A stretch of 53,826 nt of DNA, from assembly GCA_050945755.1 (NCBI GenBank), contig JBMNTN010000008.1:1-53826 (forward strand). Reading direction: 5' to 3'. The translations under genes and the position numbers were made by a program. This document shows, piece by piece, positions 34,179-43,805 of the stretch. Every line of letters starts with the position of its first letter. Within the stretch, counting starts at the first letter, position 1. The notes beneath the pieces are model-generated. The model was not told the DNA's origin, ran no database searches, and was given only the letters and a program-made list of their open reading frames with translations. This DNA is from JAQVXR01 sp050945755 (lineage in GTDB: Bacteria; Bacillota; Dehalobacteriia; Dehalobacteriales; Dehalobacteriaceae).

Positions 34179-36098
34179 ATGGGTTTGACATTAGCTGAAA
34201 AGATTATTAAGGAACATTTAGTTTCCGGGAAAATGGACGCGGGAGCGGAAATCGGCATTAAGATTGACCAAACACTGGTACAGGATGCCACCGGGACGAT
34301 GGCACTTCTCCAGTTTGAGGCAATTGGCAAGTCAAGTGTTCAGACGGAAAAAAGCGTTGTTTATATTGACCACAACACTTTGCAGACTGGATTCGAAAAT
34401 GCTGACGACCATGCTTTTCTCCAGGATATTTCGTCCAATATCGGAGCATATTTTTCCCGGCCGGGAAACGGCATCTGCCACCAGTTGCATTTAGAACGTT
34501 TCGGAGAGCCGGGCAAGACATTGCTTGGCTCAGACAGCCACACCCCGACCGGAGGCGGCTTAGGGATGCTTTCAATTGGGGCAGGGGGGCTGGACGTAGC
34601 TGTTGCCATGGGCGGCGGGCCATTTTTTCTCACTATGCCGAGGATTATTAATATCCAATTGAAAGGAAAGCCGGCTCCCTGGGTGAGTGCCAAGGATATG
34701 ATCCTGGAAGTGCTCAGGCGGCTCGCGGTCAAAGGTGGGCTAAAGGCAATTTTAGAATATAGCGGAGAAGGATTGAAGTATCTTTCTGTACCCGAGCGGG
34801 CGACCATTGCCAATATGGGCGCGGAAACCGGGGCAACATCATCCCTCTTTCCCAGTGATGAAATAACCAGGGAGTTTTTAAAATCCCAAGATCGGGAAGA
34901 CGCCTGGAAACCCTTATCCTCGGATGAAGATGCCCAGTATGACCAAGTTGTGGAGATTGATTTAAGCAAGCTTACCCCTTTGGTTGCCTGTCCACACAGT
35001 CCGGACAATGTCAAGAAGGTGCGGGAAGTGGCAGGGTTAAAAGTGGATCAGGTGGTTATCGGAAGCTGCACAAATTCAAGTTACCTGGACTTAGCCCGGG
35101 CGGCTAAAATTTTAAAAGGGAAAAAGGTTCATCCTAATGTTAGCCTAGGCCTGGCCTGCGGATCCCGGCAGGTGTTGAAAATGCTTGTAGAAAACGGAGA
35201 ACTGGCCGATATGATTGATGCTGGGGCGAGAATTTTAGAATGTACCTGTGGACCTTGTATTGGCATGGGCCAAGCGCCGCCGTCAAAAGGTGTCTCCTTA
35301 AGGACTTTTAATCGGAACTTTAAAGGGCGAAGTGGCACGGCGGATGCTCAAGTGTATCTGGTTAGCCCGGAAACAGCGGCAGTGAGTGCGCTCACTGGGG
35401 TAATTACCGATCCCTGTGGCTGGGGAGAGCCGGTCCGGGTGGAATTGCCGGTCAAGTTTCCCATAGACGACAGTATGTTTATCCCGCCTGACGGGGAGAT
35501 AAGGGAAATCCGACGCGGTCCGAATATCAAGTCCCTTCCTGTACGGGGTGAGCTGGAAGATGATTTGGCTGGTGAAGTGCTTCTAAAGGTGGGCGACAAT
35601 ATTACCACCGACCATATTATGCCGGCAGGGGCAAAAATCCTGCCCCTTCGTTCCAATATACCTGCCATGGCCGAATACGTTTTTTCTGCCGTTGACCCCG
35701 GCTTTGCTCAGCGCGCCCGGGAAAAGGGCGGTGGCATTATCTTAGGCGGGGAGAACTACGGTCAAGGGTCGAGCCGGGAACATGCCGCTCTTGCTCCCAT
35801 GTACTTGGGAGTAAAAGCGGTCATAGCTAAATCCATTGCTCGGATTCATCATGATAATTTAGTCAACTTTGGCATTGTCCCTCTTATTTTAGTTGACCCC
35901 GGTCAATACCAGGTTCTCAGCCAGGGGGATCAACTACTGATCAAAGGACTTAAACAGTCAGTGAAAAACGGCGATGAAGAGCTTGCTATAAAGAATCTCA
36001 CAACGGGAGAGGAATTTGCCGTAAGGGTTCTTCTCTCGGCGCGGCAAAGAAGTGTGCTTTCCGCCGGGGGAACTTTGAACTGGATGAAAATAAGTTGA
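34179..36098 (+). CDS. acn: Aconitate hydratase
   Basis: The 639-residue 4Fe-4S enzyme interconverts isocitrate and citrate. Cluster ligands are seen in VVIGSCTNSSYLDL and CTCGPCIGMGQAPP. SDSHTPTGGGLGMLSIGAGGLDVA and the swivel-domain GGENYGQGSSREHAALAPMYLG are also diagnostic. The size fits the bacterial single-chain group of 640-660 residues, related to mitochondrial-type/homoaconitase enzymes. ATG 34179 has GGAGGTG. Its place behind ATP-citrate lyase points to isocitrate -> citrate -> acetyl-CoA plus oxaloacetate. Confidence 0.93.
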   Translation: MGLTLAEKIIKEHLVSGKMDAGAEIGIKIDQTLVQDATGTMALLQFEAIGKSSVQTEKSVVYIDHNTLQTGFENADDHAFLQDISSNIGAYFSRPGNGICHQLHLERFGEPGKTLLGSDSHTPTGGGLGMLSIGAGGLDVAVAMGGGPFFLTMPRIINIQLKGKPAPWVSAKDMILEVLRRLAVKGGLKAILEYSGEGLKYLSVPERATIANMGAETGATSSLFPSDEITREFLKSQDREDAWKPLSSDEDAQYDQVVEIDLSKLTPLVACPHSPDNVKKVREVAGLKVDQVVIGSCTNSSYLDLARAAKILKGKKVHPNVSLGLACGSRQVLKMLVENGELADMIDAGARILECTCGPCIGMGQAPPSKGVSLRTFNRNFKGRSGTADAQVYLVSPETAAVSALTGVITDPCGWGEPVRVELPVKFPIDDSMFIPPDGEIREIRRGPNIKSLPVRGELEDDLAGEVLLKVGDNITTDHIMPAGAKILPLRSNIPAMAEYVFSAVDPGFAQRAREKGGGIILGGENYGQGSSREHAALAPMYLGVKAVIAKSIARIHHDNLVNFGIVPLILVDPGQYQVLSQGDQLLIKGLKQSVKNGDEELAIKNLTTGEEFAVRVLLSARQRSVLSAGGTLNWMKIS

Positions 36099-36153
36099 TC
36101 TATTGCTTGACTCCACCTATTAACTTACTTAAGTAATGGCATAAAACAAACTG

Positions 36154-36179
36154 AACACCCTGAAAAAAGGGTGTTTTTT
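36154..36179 (+). terminator. Intrinsic terminator of the acl-acn operon
   Basis: AACACCCT (36154-36161) pairs with AGGGTGTT (36168-36175), followed by a T-run to 36179. The remaining 210 bp before jetA hold a poly-A/G stretch and a possible promoter (TTGTCT at 36339-36344), nothing else. Confidence 0.88.
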
Positions 36180-36388
36180 GTATTAGTATTATTGAAATAA
36201 TATAAAATATTGCTGCAGGTACGTGTAAAATGGGCAAAAAAAAAGGGAAAGGACAGGAAAACCGACTGTGGGGAGGAAAATATGCAGTAACCAAAGAATT
36301 TACATATAAGGGGAAAATCACAAGTTTCTCAATAAATTTTGTCTACACCAAAAGATAAAAAGCTAATATTATCGCATTGGAGAGTGCA

Positions 36389-37783
36389 ATGAATCTTTTT
36401 TGTATTATACCGGAAAATTTGTTTTCTATTTTGGTGTCAAAAAACAAAGAGATTTATCTGGAAAGCCTTTTTGTCCTCTATCGAGCATATAAGCAGTATA
36501 TGTTTATTCAAAAAGAACAATTTATTTCTATGTTGATTGCAAATTTAGAAGATCAGCTGATGCAGATGGATTGGGAGAACGAGGAGCAGCCGGTAGAAAT
36601 TAATCTTTCTTCTATGGCTTATTTTTTGGTACGTAAATTGCAACAAACCGGCTGGATAGATATTGAATATTATGCCCAATCATTTGAAGAGTATATCACT
36701 CTTTATGATTATTCTATCAAAATTTTAGAAACGCTGCACAGTATTACGGAGGAACGTCCCCGGGAATATAATTCTTATGTTTATTCCACATATTCCACTT
36801 TAAAAACAGCTCAGGAAGAAAGAAATGATTATGCGTATCATGCCTTGGCGGAAGCGCACCGAAACACCGGAAATTTACTTAATGAATTAAAGAGCCTGCT
36901 CAACAACATCCGCCGTTATCACCAAATGTTAAATGAACAGAGTGAAATCAAAGAAATTCTTCAGGGACATTTTGACCGGTTTAAAGAGTTGGTGGCCGAC
37001 AAAGTTTATCATCCTTTAAAAACTTTTGATTCCGTACCGCGCTTTAAGACCCCTATTTTGACCATTCTGAAAAGCTGGATGTATGATAGCGAGATGAAAG
37101 AAATTATCATTGATTCTGCTTTGAAAAGAAATATTTATCCCTCCAAAGATGAAGCAATGGAAAGCATCATCACGATGATGGGAGAAACTATTGATATTTA
37201 TGAAACAATTGATGTCCTGATTCGAGAAATTGACCGGAAAAATACCGTTTATACCAAAGCCTCTGTGGAAAAAATGCAGTACCTTTTAAATACCGATCAG
37301 AGCATCAAAGGGAAACTAGTGGAAATTTTAAAGACCTTTTCCGGAGAGGATGAAAGGAAAAAAGGAAAAATGCAAAAAGCGCTTAGTGTATCATTAAATC
37401 TTTTTCCCCAACATTATTTGGATCAGTTTTCTCTTTATACACCCGGGGAAAGAAGAAGGCGGGAGCCGGGTACTGCTTTAAAAATTCCGCCGGAAACAGA
37501 CAGCTGCCTTCTTACCTGGGAAATGGATGATCTGAAAGAGCGGATAAAAAATAGCTATACCAACAAAAAAGTGCTGACTTTTATGAAAAGACAGTTTGCT
37601 GATAGAGATGAAATCGAAACTAAGGATTTATCCATCAACAATGATGAAGACTTTATTATGCTTATCTTGGGAACTTTGAAACACGATGAAAGCGATGCCT
37701 TTTACCGAGTGGAGTTTCAAGAGGGCTATTTGATGTTGAACGGATACCGCATACCTCAGTTTAAACTATGGAGAAGGGGGTAA
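36389..37783 (+). CDS. jetA: Wadjet defence protein JetA
   Basis: The 464-residue, mostly helical protein occupies the kleisin-like position of a Wadjet operon (JetA, MukF/MksF analogue). It starts MNLFCIIPENLFSILVSKNKE, has long helices with ETLHSITEERPREYNSYVYS, and resembles the JetA family formerly DUF5716. In Wadjet, JetA-B-C form an SMC-like loop extruder that senses small circular DNA and JetD cuts it. ATG 36389 has GGAG 7 nt upstream. The assignment rests mainly on gene order with JetB-C-D. Confidence 0.85.
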   Translation: MNLFCIIPENLFSILVSKNKEIYLESLFVLYRAYKQYMFIQKEQFISMLIANLEDQLMQMDWENEEQPVEINLSSMAYFLVRKLQQTGWIDIEYYAQSFEEYITLYDYSIKILETLHSITEERPREYNSYVYSTYSTLKTAQEERNDYAYHALAEAHRNTGNLLNELKSLLNNIRRYHQMLNEQSEIKEILQGHFDRFKELVADKVYHPLKTFDSVPRFKTPILTILKSWMYDSEMKEIIIDSALKRNIYPSKDEAMESIITMMGETIDIYETIDVLIREIDRKNTVYTKASVEKMQYLLNTDQSIKGKLVEILKTFSGEDERKKGKMQKALSVSLNLFPQHYLDQFSLYTPGERRRREPGTALKIPPETDSCLLTWEMDDLKERIKNSYTNKKVLTFMKRQFADRDEIETKDLSINNDEDFIMLILGTLKHDESDAFYRVEFQEGYLMLNGYRIPQFKLWRRG

Positions 37784-37787
37784 GGGC

Positions 37788-38426
37788 ATGTGGCTAGATG
37801 AATATGAAAAGCTTAATACCACTGAGAAAGAGGAATTTACCCGTTTGGTAAATTTGCTTTTAGCTCGCACCTTTATCCTTCGGGACATATACATCCGCCG
37901 GGAAAAGACGATGAAGATCAATCACGATTACCGATTTTTAGAGCGCCATTTTGATTTATTTAAAAAGTATTTGGCGATTTCCGGCTGGGAACTGGAAAAG
38001 GACAACAACTATGGAGTGATTGCCTTATATAACCGTTATGAAATAAACCGAGCCCGGGTTAATAAAAGCATTACCATCATCCTTTATGTGCTCCGCCTGA
38101 TTTATGATGAAGGGCGGGAGAAACTTTCTTTGAAGCGGGAGATCATCACCAAAGTTTCGGCTGTGGTGGAAAAAATGATTTCTTTGGGTATCACGGGGAA
38201 AAAACCTGCCAATCAAGATCTCAAGGAGGCTTTTTCCTTTTTGAAAAGATTTCACATTATTGAAAAAGTGGAAGGGGATTTTACCAACCCGGAGACGTCG
38301 ATTATTATCTATCCCTCTATTCTTTTTGTTGTTACTAATGAAAAAATCACAGAAATATATGATCTCCTGGGTATGGATGAAGAAGAGGAAAACTGGGAGG
38401 AAGATACGGAGGCAGACGCAGAATGA
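37788..38426 (+). CDS. jetB: Wadjet defence protein JetB
   Basis: The 212-residue winged-helix (KITE-like, MksE-type, DUF4194-like) protein shows RHFDLFKKYLAISGWELEKDNNYGVIALYN and the later FSFLKRFHIIEKVEGD, ending in a very acidic tail. It lies 4 bp after jetA and overlaps jetC by 4 bp (ATGA), so the subunits are made in register. It binds JetA in the extruder complex. Confidence 0.85.
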   Translation: MWLDEYEKLNTTEKEEFTRLVNLLLARTFILRDIYIRREKTMKINHDYRFLERHFDLFKKYLAISGWELEKDNNYGVIALYNRYEINRARVNKSITIILYVLRLIYDEGREKLSLKREIITKVSAVVEKMISLGITGKKPANQDLKEAFSFLKRFHIIEKVEGDFTNPETSIIIYPSILFVVTNEKITEIYDLLGMDEEEENWEEDTEADAE

Positions 38427-41400
38427 AACTGTTAAAAAAACTGCTCCTAATCAATTGGCATTATATTTACTATGAAGTAATTGAATTTGAGCATATTAAT
38501 TTTCTCACCGGAAAAAATGCCTCCGGCAAATCCACCATTATTGATGCCCTCCAACTCTTGATTCTCGGAGATACCAGCGGGTATTTTTTTAACAAAGCAG
38601 CCAATGACAATTCCCAAAGGAACCTGAAAGGTTATTTAAAAGGGGAAGTTGCTGATGATGGAGAAACTGGTTTTATTTATTTGCGCGATGGTATCTTCTC
38701 TAGTTATATTGCCGGGGAGTTTTTTGATACCAATAAAAAGCAGTCCTTTACCTTTGGAGTAGTTTTTGACATCTATCACGATGAAAAACCTCAGCATCAT
38801 TTTTTCCTCTGGGAAGGACCGCTGCCTCAGAATCATTTTATTGAAGACGATACGCCCATGAATTACCAGCAGCTCAGAGCATTCTTTAAGAATAAACCCA
38901 GGATTAAATCTCAGTTTTTTGAAAGCAACCGCAGTTATCAAACTACATTTAAAGGTAAGATGGGCAGCTTGAATGATAAATTTTTTAGCCTCTTTAGAAA
39001 ATCAGTGCCCTTTTCCCCGATTATGGATATTGAAAGGTTTATCAGCGAATTTGTCTGTGATGTAAGTAGTAAAGTGGATATATCCGATATGCAGGATAAC
39101 ATACGCTATTATAAGCAGTTGGAACATGACGTGGAGCTGGTGCGGGAGCGAATTGCCCGCCTGGAAGAGGTGGGGGAAAAATTCCAGGATTTTGCCAAAG
39201 AAGATAAAAGACTATTGGTCCAGCAATACCTAATGGACCGAGCCGAAAAAAAACAGGCGGAAGATACGATTCATTATCTCCAAAAACAGTTGGCAGAAAT
39301 TAAAGAAAAAAGAGAAGAGTTATCCGATCGGCTTACTGCCGCACGAGAACAGCGCGACGAATTGAAGGAAAAAGGAAAGAAGCTATTAGAAGAAAAATAT
39401 CAATCAGATATTTATCAAAAGAGTCAATTCTTAAGCGAACAGAAAAAAAGGTTGATGGCAGATATCGCAAAAATCGAAGGAGAAATGGTCTCCTTGGTAA
39501 AAAAGATGCACAACATCGGCTATCTTTGGCGGGAGAATCTGGAAGCGTTTGCTCAAAACACTGCGTCTAAGGATCAGGAAGAAACGGCTCATTTAACGAC
39601 GGCACTCCGGGAAGATATAACATACTTTCTTGATGTGCACCAGAACCGGTTGAAGGATTTATCTTTAGACCACTTGGTTGAGGCCAAAACTCGGATGAAG
39701 GAATATCAAAACCGGCTTTATTGGGAGCTTCATGACCTGGCCGGAGTCGTGAGCGAAAGAAGAAAAAGGCTAAAACAATTAAATACGGAAATTGCCAATC
39801 TGGAAAAAGGGATCAAACCATATCATCCCAAATTGATGGAACTGCGCGGGGCGATTCAAGCTGGCCTGCAGGAAAAATACGGCGAAAAAATTCCCGTTCA
39901 TGTTTTTTGCGAACGACTGGAAATTCGCGATAAAAAGTGGCAGGATGCCATCGAGGGATATCTTCATACCCAAAAGTTTTATCTTTTGGTGGAGCCCAAG
40001 TATTTTACCGATGCTTTGAAAATTTACGATCGCTTGAAATTTACCCGTAATTTTTATGATATTGGTTTGGTGGATGTGGAAAAACTGCTGGGTTTAAAAC
40101 TAAAAAAAGAAAAGGGCAGCCTGGCTGAGGAAGTTGTCACAGAAGACCCCTTTGCCCGGGCATTTGCCGATTTTCTCCTCGGCCGAGTGATGAAATGTGA
40201 GCAGGTAGAGAATTTAAGAAATTACCGGCAGGCTATTACCCCCAGTTGTATGCTCTATCAGAATTTCACTGCCCGGCAGCTCCATCCGGACCGGTGGAAA
40301 GTACCCTATATTGGCAAACACTCTTTAGAGCAGCAGATGAAAATCAAAATTAAAGAAAGAGAACTGGTGTCCCAGGAATTAAAAGGGGTGGAAGCTCGGG
40401 AAAAAATTTTTTCCGAACTGGTGAAAATTGAAGTGATTACCGATGGTGAAATTGATTATTTTCGCAGTGTCTGGGAGAATTATAGTCCTTATGAAGAGTT
40501 AAAAAACCAATTGGCTAAAGTGATCGAGACCTTAGGCCGGCTGGATCTCACCGTTTTAGATCAGATCAACAGGAAGATCAATCAAGTGGAAAAGGAACAA
40601 GAAAAAGCCCAAGCTAATTGTGAAGAGTTTTATAACAAGATAAACCGTTTGGAACTAGAAGAAAAAAATATTCAAGAAGAAAAAATACCCTCGGCAGAAG
40701 ATAAGTTAGCTATGGTGGGAAGAACCATTGCCGAAAACTATGACCAAGAATGGGTCAAAGAAACCGGGGAAGCAAGGTTTTTAAAAGAAATGGCAAAGAG
40801 ACAATCCCCCCAAAGCATTCTTTCCGCCTTTACTTCCCAAATAATTCGGACAAGGAGTCAGCGGGACAAGAAATGGCATGAGCTGATCAATGCCCGTTCA
40901 GCTTATAACCGGGACTATAAGATGTCTTATGATGTGAGCGGACGCAATAATGATGCTTTTGAACAGGAACTGACCGACCTAAAGGAGACCCATCTTACCG
41001 CATATCTGGAGAAAATTAAAGATGCGGGAGAAAAAGCCCAGCGTCAGTTTCAGGAGGATTTTATTAGTAAGCTAAAAGAAAATATTGATACGGTGCGTGG
41101 ACAGATTGAAGAATTGAATACGGCTTTAAAAGACATGGCCTTTGGCCGGGATCGCTATCGCTTTGAAATTAAGCCTAATCCTTATTACAGGAAGTTTTAT
41201 GATATGATCACCGACCCTATTTTGCTGGAGGGATTCAACCTCTTTTCCTCCGAGTTTCAATCCAAACACCGGGATGCCATCGATGAATTGTTTAAGCAGA
41301 TAGTTGATGTGGGAGAGGGGAGCTTGACAGCAGATCAGCGGGCAGAACTGGAAAAGAACATTGAAAAGTTTACCGATTACCGTACCTATCTTAATTTTGA

Positions 41401-41785
41401 TCTATTGGTGAAAGATGACGGGGGACGGGAGTCCCGGCTCTCCAAAATGATTACGAAAAAATCCGGTGGGGAAACCCAGACGCCTTTTTATATATCTGTC
41501 TTGGCATCTTTTGTGCGCATCTACCGGATCAACCAGGGGCGTGGTGAGAAGAGCAACACCCTTAGACTGATTGTCTTTGATGAAGCATTTAACAAAATGG
41601 ATCATCAGCGTATCCAAGAAAGTATCCGTTTATTAAAGACCATGGGCTTGCAGGCAATTATTTCTGCACCCACAGAAAAAATTGGGGATGTCGCCCCTTT
41701 GGTGAACCGTAATCTTTGTGTGACAAGAATTGAAGGACGCTCTGTAGTAAAAGCCTTCGATCCCAAAGAAATGCTGGAGGATTAA
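38423..41785 (+). CDS. jetC: Wadjet SMC-like ATPase JetC
   Basis: The 1120-residue SMC/MksB-like ATPase has Walker A GKNASGKSTIIDALQLL at residues 30-46, two long coiled-coil arms (about 230-460 and 640-940) around a hinge-like region (about 470-630), signature SGGETQTPFY from S1014, and Walker B LRLIVFDEAFNKMD (D1053, E1054). It is the loop-extrusion motor of Wadjet. All ATPase motifs are intact, so the system is probably active. Confidence 0.93.
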   Translation: MKLLKKLLLINWHYIYYEVIEFEHINFLTGKNASGKSTIIDALQLLILGDTSGYFFNKAANDNSQRNLKGYLKGEVADDGETGFIYLRDGIFSSYIAGEFFDTNKKQSFTFGVVFDIYHDEKPQHHFFLWEGPLPQNHFIEDDTPMNYQQLRAFFKNKPRIKSQFFESNRSYQTTFKGKMGSLNDKFFSLFRKSVPFSPIMDIERFISEFVCDVSSKVDISDMQDNIRYYKQLEHDVELVRERIARLEEVGEKFQDFAKEDKRLLVQQYLMDRAEKKQAEDTIHYLQKQLAEIKEKREELSDRLTAAREQRDELKEKGKKLLEEKYQSDIYQKSQFLSEQKKRLMADIAKIEGEMVSLVKKMHNIGYLWRENLEAFAQNTASKDQEETAHLTTALREDITYFLDVHQNRLKDLSLDHLVEAKTRMKEYQNRLYWELHDLAGVVSERRKRLKQLNTEIANLEKGIKPYHPKLMELRGAIQAGLQEKYGEKIPVHVFCERLEIRDKKWQDAIEGYLHTQKFYLLVEPKYFTDALKIYDRLKFTRNFYDIGLVDVEKLLGLKLKKEKGSLAEEVVTEDPFARAFADFLLGRVMKCEQVENLRNYRQAITPSCMLYQNFTARQLHPDRWKVPYIGKHSLEQQMKIKIKERELVSQELKGVEAREKIFSELVKIEVITDGEIDYFRSVWENYSPYEELKNQLAKVIETLGRLDLTVLDQINRKINQVEKEQEKAQANCEEFYNKINRLELEEKNIQEEKIPSAEDKLAMVGRTIAENYDQEWVKETGEARFLKEMAKRQSPQSILSAFTSQIIRTRSQRDKKWHELINARSAYNRDYKMSYDVSGRNNDAFEQELTDLKETHLTAYLEKIKDAGEKAQRQFQEDFISKLKENIDTVRGQIEELNTALKDMAFGRDRYRFEIKPNPYYRKFYDMITDPILLEGFNLFSSEFQSKHRDAIDELFKQIVDVGEGSLTADQRAELEKNIEKFTDYRTYLNFDLLVKDDGGRESRLSKMITKKSGGETQTPFYISVLASFVRIYRINQGRGEKSNTLRLIVFDEAFNKMDHQRIQESIRLLKTMGLQAIISAPTEKIGDVAPLVNRNLCVTRIEGRSVVKAFDPKEMLED

Positions 41786-41787
41786 AA

Positions 41788-43020
41788 ATGGACTACCAAC
41801 AATTGATACTAACGCGGCTTTTGGAAAAATATGAAGAGAGCAGGCATTTCTATGGTGATGCCCGGGTTAACCGAAAAGTTGCCTTGAAATTTAATCACAA
41901 GGAATTTCCCTGGTATGACCTGGAAAGGGTTGAGGTCAAAGAGGCGGTGCATTTTGCTGTCAAAAAACTCAGGGAAAAAGGCATGATCAAGCTTAAATGG
42001 ATGCGCTTTGAAGAAGGCAATATCTTGGAGGAAGTTTCCTTAAATTTAGCTCAATTAGAGTCGGTTTATCAGCTAGCGGGACGAAAACCAAAAGGGGACA
42101 GTCTCCTGGAAGTACATTCCCGACTGGCGGCGATAAAAAAAACGGTGCAAATCCCCTGGATTGAAAAATTTCTCAAAGATTCCATTGAACATTTGGAGAA
42201 TACGAAAAGTCTCCCGAGATACCTCCCGAAGGAAGAAGAGACATGTCACAAGTTTTTATCCGCATTAGCAGGTATAGAGGAGAAGGGCTCCGATGAAATG
42301 CTGGAAAGGGTGTTTAGCCGGAAATACTTGGGGAGCAGTAAAGAAATGGAACGAAAAGTTAGAAGCCGCCTGGTCACCGTAATCAAAGAGTTTTTTCCTT
42401 TAGATAAAGATCTTGAGGACGAAGTGGTACTGGAATACGTGGGAATTTTAAAAACATCGGAAGACCTCTTATTCCGGGGACCGCTTGAGATAGATTTACT
42501 CCAAGAAAGGATTGATTTTGCACCTTTTATTTTTGGGACATCTCTGAATACGGAGACGATTAAAAGGCTTATTGTGCGGAAATTAAAAGTTGACAAAGTG
42601 ATTACCATTGAAAATAAGGCTTCTTATTTAGCCTACATTAAAGATAATGATAGGGATAAGGAATTGGCCGTTTATCTAGCCGGTTTTTACAGCCCGGTGA
42701 AAAAAATGTTCTTAGAAAAAATTTGGAATTTTATCCGGGTTAACAGTCCGGAAACGGAATTTTTTCATTGGGGTGATATCGACCTGGGGGGATTTAAGAT
42801 TTTTCTTCAGGTGCAAAACATAATCCCTCAAGTGCAGCCATTCCTCATGGATGTTGAAACCTTAAGAAAATATGTTGTTTACGGAGATCTAATAGAAGAT
42901 AACTACCGGAAAAAGTTGACCGCATTGTTGGAAAAACCGGAGTACCGCATCTTTTATCCTACCATCAAAGAAATGCTAGGTTTAGGGGTCAAATTGGAAC
43001 AGGAAGCAATAGAGATATAG
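41788..43020 (+). CDS. jetD: Wadjet nuclease JetD (TOPRIM, topoisomerase VI A-like)
   Basis: The 410-residue protein has an N-terminal DUF3322-like region and a C-terminal TOPRIM (DUF2220-like) domain. Metal-binding residues are E275 in TIENKASY and D330/D332 in HWGDIDLGGF. It makes the double-strand cut in the plasmid caught by JetABC. It follows jetC by 2 bp. With all four genes intact this is a complete Wadjet locus. The subtype (I, II or III) cannot be fixed by eye. Confidence 0.92.
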   Translation: MDYQQLILTRLLEKYEESRHFYGDARVNRKVALKFNHKEFPWYDLERVEVKEAVHFAVKKLREKGMIKLKWMRFEEGNILEEVSLNLAQLESVYQLAGRKPKGDSLLEVHSRLAAIKKTVQIPWIEKFLKDSIEHLENTKSLPRYLPKEEETCHKFLSALAGIEEKGSDEMLERVFSRKYLGSSKEMERKVRSRLVTVIKEFFPLDKDLEDEVVLEYVGILKTSEDLLFRGPLEIDLLQERIDFAPFIFGTSLNTETIKRLIVRKLKVDKVITIENKASYLAYIKDNDRDKELAVYLAGFYSPVKKMFLEKIWNFIRVNSPETEFFHWGDIDLGGFKIFLQVQNIIPQVQPFLMDVETLRKYVVYGDLIEDNYRKKLTALLEKPEYRIFYPTIKEMLGLGVKLEQEAIEI

Positions 43021-43092
43021 CTTAACCGCACTTTCTTCCCTGAAAAAGCATAATGTATAATAATAAACATGCTTTACGGGGTGGTTATGAGC

Positions 43093-43254
43093 ATGGGTCA
43101 TGACAAAAATACTGAGCAAAAAGCCTGTCTGGATAACTTGTTTAATTTTCTTTGCTGTGGCAATTTGACCGATGCGGAGCGAACCAGGATACTGGTATTT
43201 TTAACAGAGCTTGTGGCGGCGTGTCTCAAGGTAGATGCCAGGTTAAACAACTAA
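43093..43254 (+). CDS. Small helical protein, first of a tandem paralogous pair
   Basis: The 53-residue product starts at ATG 43093 with GGGGTGG 8 nt upstream. Its C-terminal half LTDAERTRILVFLTELVAACLKVDARLNN matches the next gene's LSEEDRTRLLRVIMSFLAILLKVDLRITV position by position. The N-terminal half has a CC pair. It lies 73 bp after jetD. I do not recognise the family; co-transcription with Wadjet is possible because no terminator intervenes. Confidence 0.55.
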   Translation: MGHDKNTEQKACLDNLFNFLCCGNLTDAERTRILVFLTELVAACLKVDARLNN

Positions 43255-43314
43255 CTTGATGTCTGAAGAACAAGTGAAATATTCCGAATCTCTGTTTCCA
43301 GGAGGAGGTTGTTG

Positions 43315-43494
43315 ATGAGTGGATCGACTGATTTTGCCAAACTGATTAGTACCTGTCCGGATATTGAACCGCTGGTGGCATTATTTTGTAAGTCTCCGGA
43401 GACCTTGAGCGAAGAGGATAGAACAAGGCTGTTACGCGTAATTATGTCATTTTTGGCAATCTTGTTAAAAGTTGATTTAAGAATTACTGTTTAA
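43315..43494 (+). CDS. Small helical protein, second of a tandem paralogous pair
   Basis: The 59-residue product starts at ATG 43315 with a perfect AGGAGG. It shares with the preceding gene the pattern L-[TS]-x-x-[ED]-R-T-R-[IL]-L at mid-length and L-K-V-D-x-R at the C-terminus, and has a CPD segment near residue 13. Two amphipathic helices are likely. A terminator follows at 43532. Function unknown. Confidence 0.6.
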   Translation: MSGSTDFAKLISTCPDIEPLVALFCKSPETLSEEDRTRLLRVIMSFLAILLKVDLRITV

Positions 43495-43531
43495 TGGTAG
43501 TCTCTGAAGTTAAAAATGTTAGAAAGGTGAG

Positions 43532-43560
43532 AACGCGGGAAGGTTCCTGCGTTTTTATTT
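43532..43560 (+). terminator. Intrinsic terminator after the paralogous pair
   Basis: AACGCGGG (43532-43539) pairs with CCTGCGTT (43546-43553) with one G-U pair, followed by TTTATTT. It closes the transcript that may begin at jetA. Confidence 0.75.
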
Positions 43561-43780
43561 TAAATCGTACAGCAAGACCCAAAGATTAAAAGCCTCCCGG
43601 ATATCGATATTTGTTTTTTTGATTTTTCATTGGTTTTTATCGAAAAGGTCAATTCCCATACCTCCCGAGCACAATTCAGAAAGCCTCCTATTTGCTTTTT
43701 CTTGGAGAAAATTTGATGAACCAGCAGGATAAATACGAGGGCAAGGAAAATAATAGAAAATAATAAATGGATTTTGATAT
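43560..43780 (-). other. Open minus-strand frame, possible relic of a small membrane protein
   Basis: In the 311-bp gap between the small paralogues and the PPOX gene the minus strand stays open for about 70 codons, ending at 43560. It reads as a TM helix (HLLFSIIFLALVFILLVHQIF) then a basic polar domain. There is no ATG/GTG/TTG with a ribosome binding site at its head, so it is either a decayed gene or chance. Otherwise this gap is AT-rich without other structure. Confidence 0.2.
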
Positions 43781-43805
43781 CAATAAATAAAGGAAAGGAG
43801 TAAAG

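Noticed and set aside
36270..36292. GGGGAGG plus ATG-CAG-TAA before jetA as a regulatory uORF
   Set aside because: Only two codons long and far from the jetA start; most likely chance in a purine-rich stretch.
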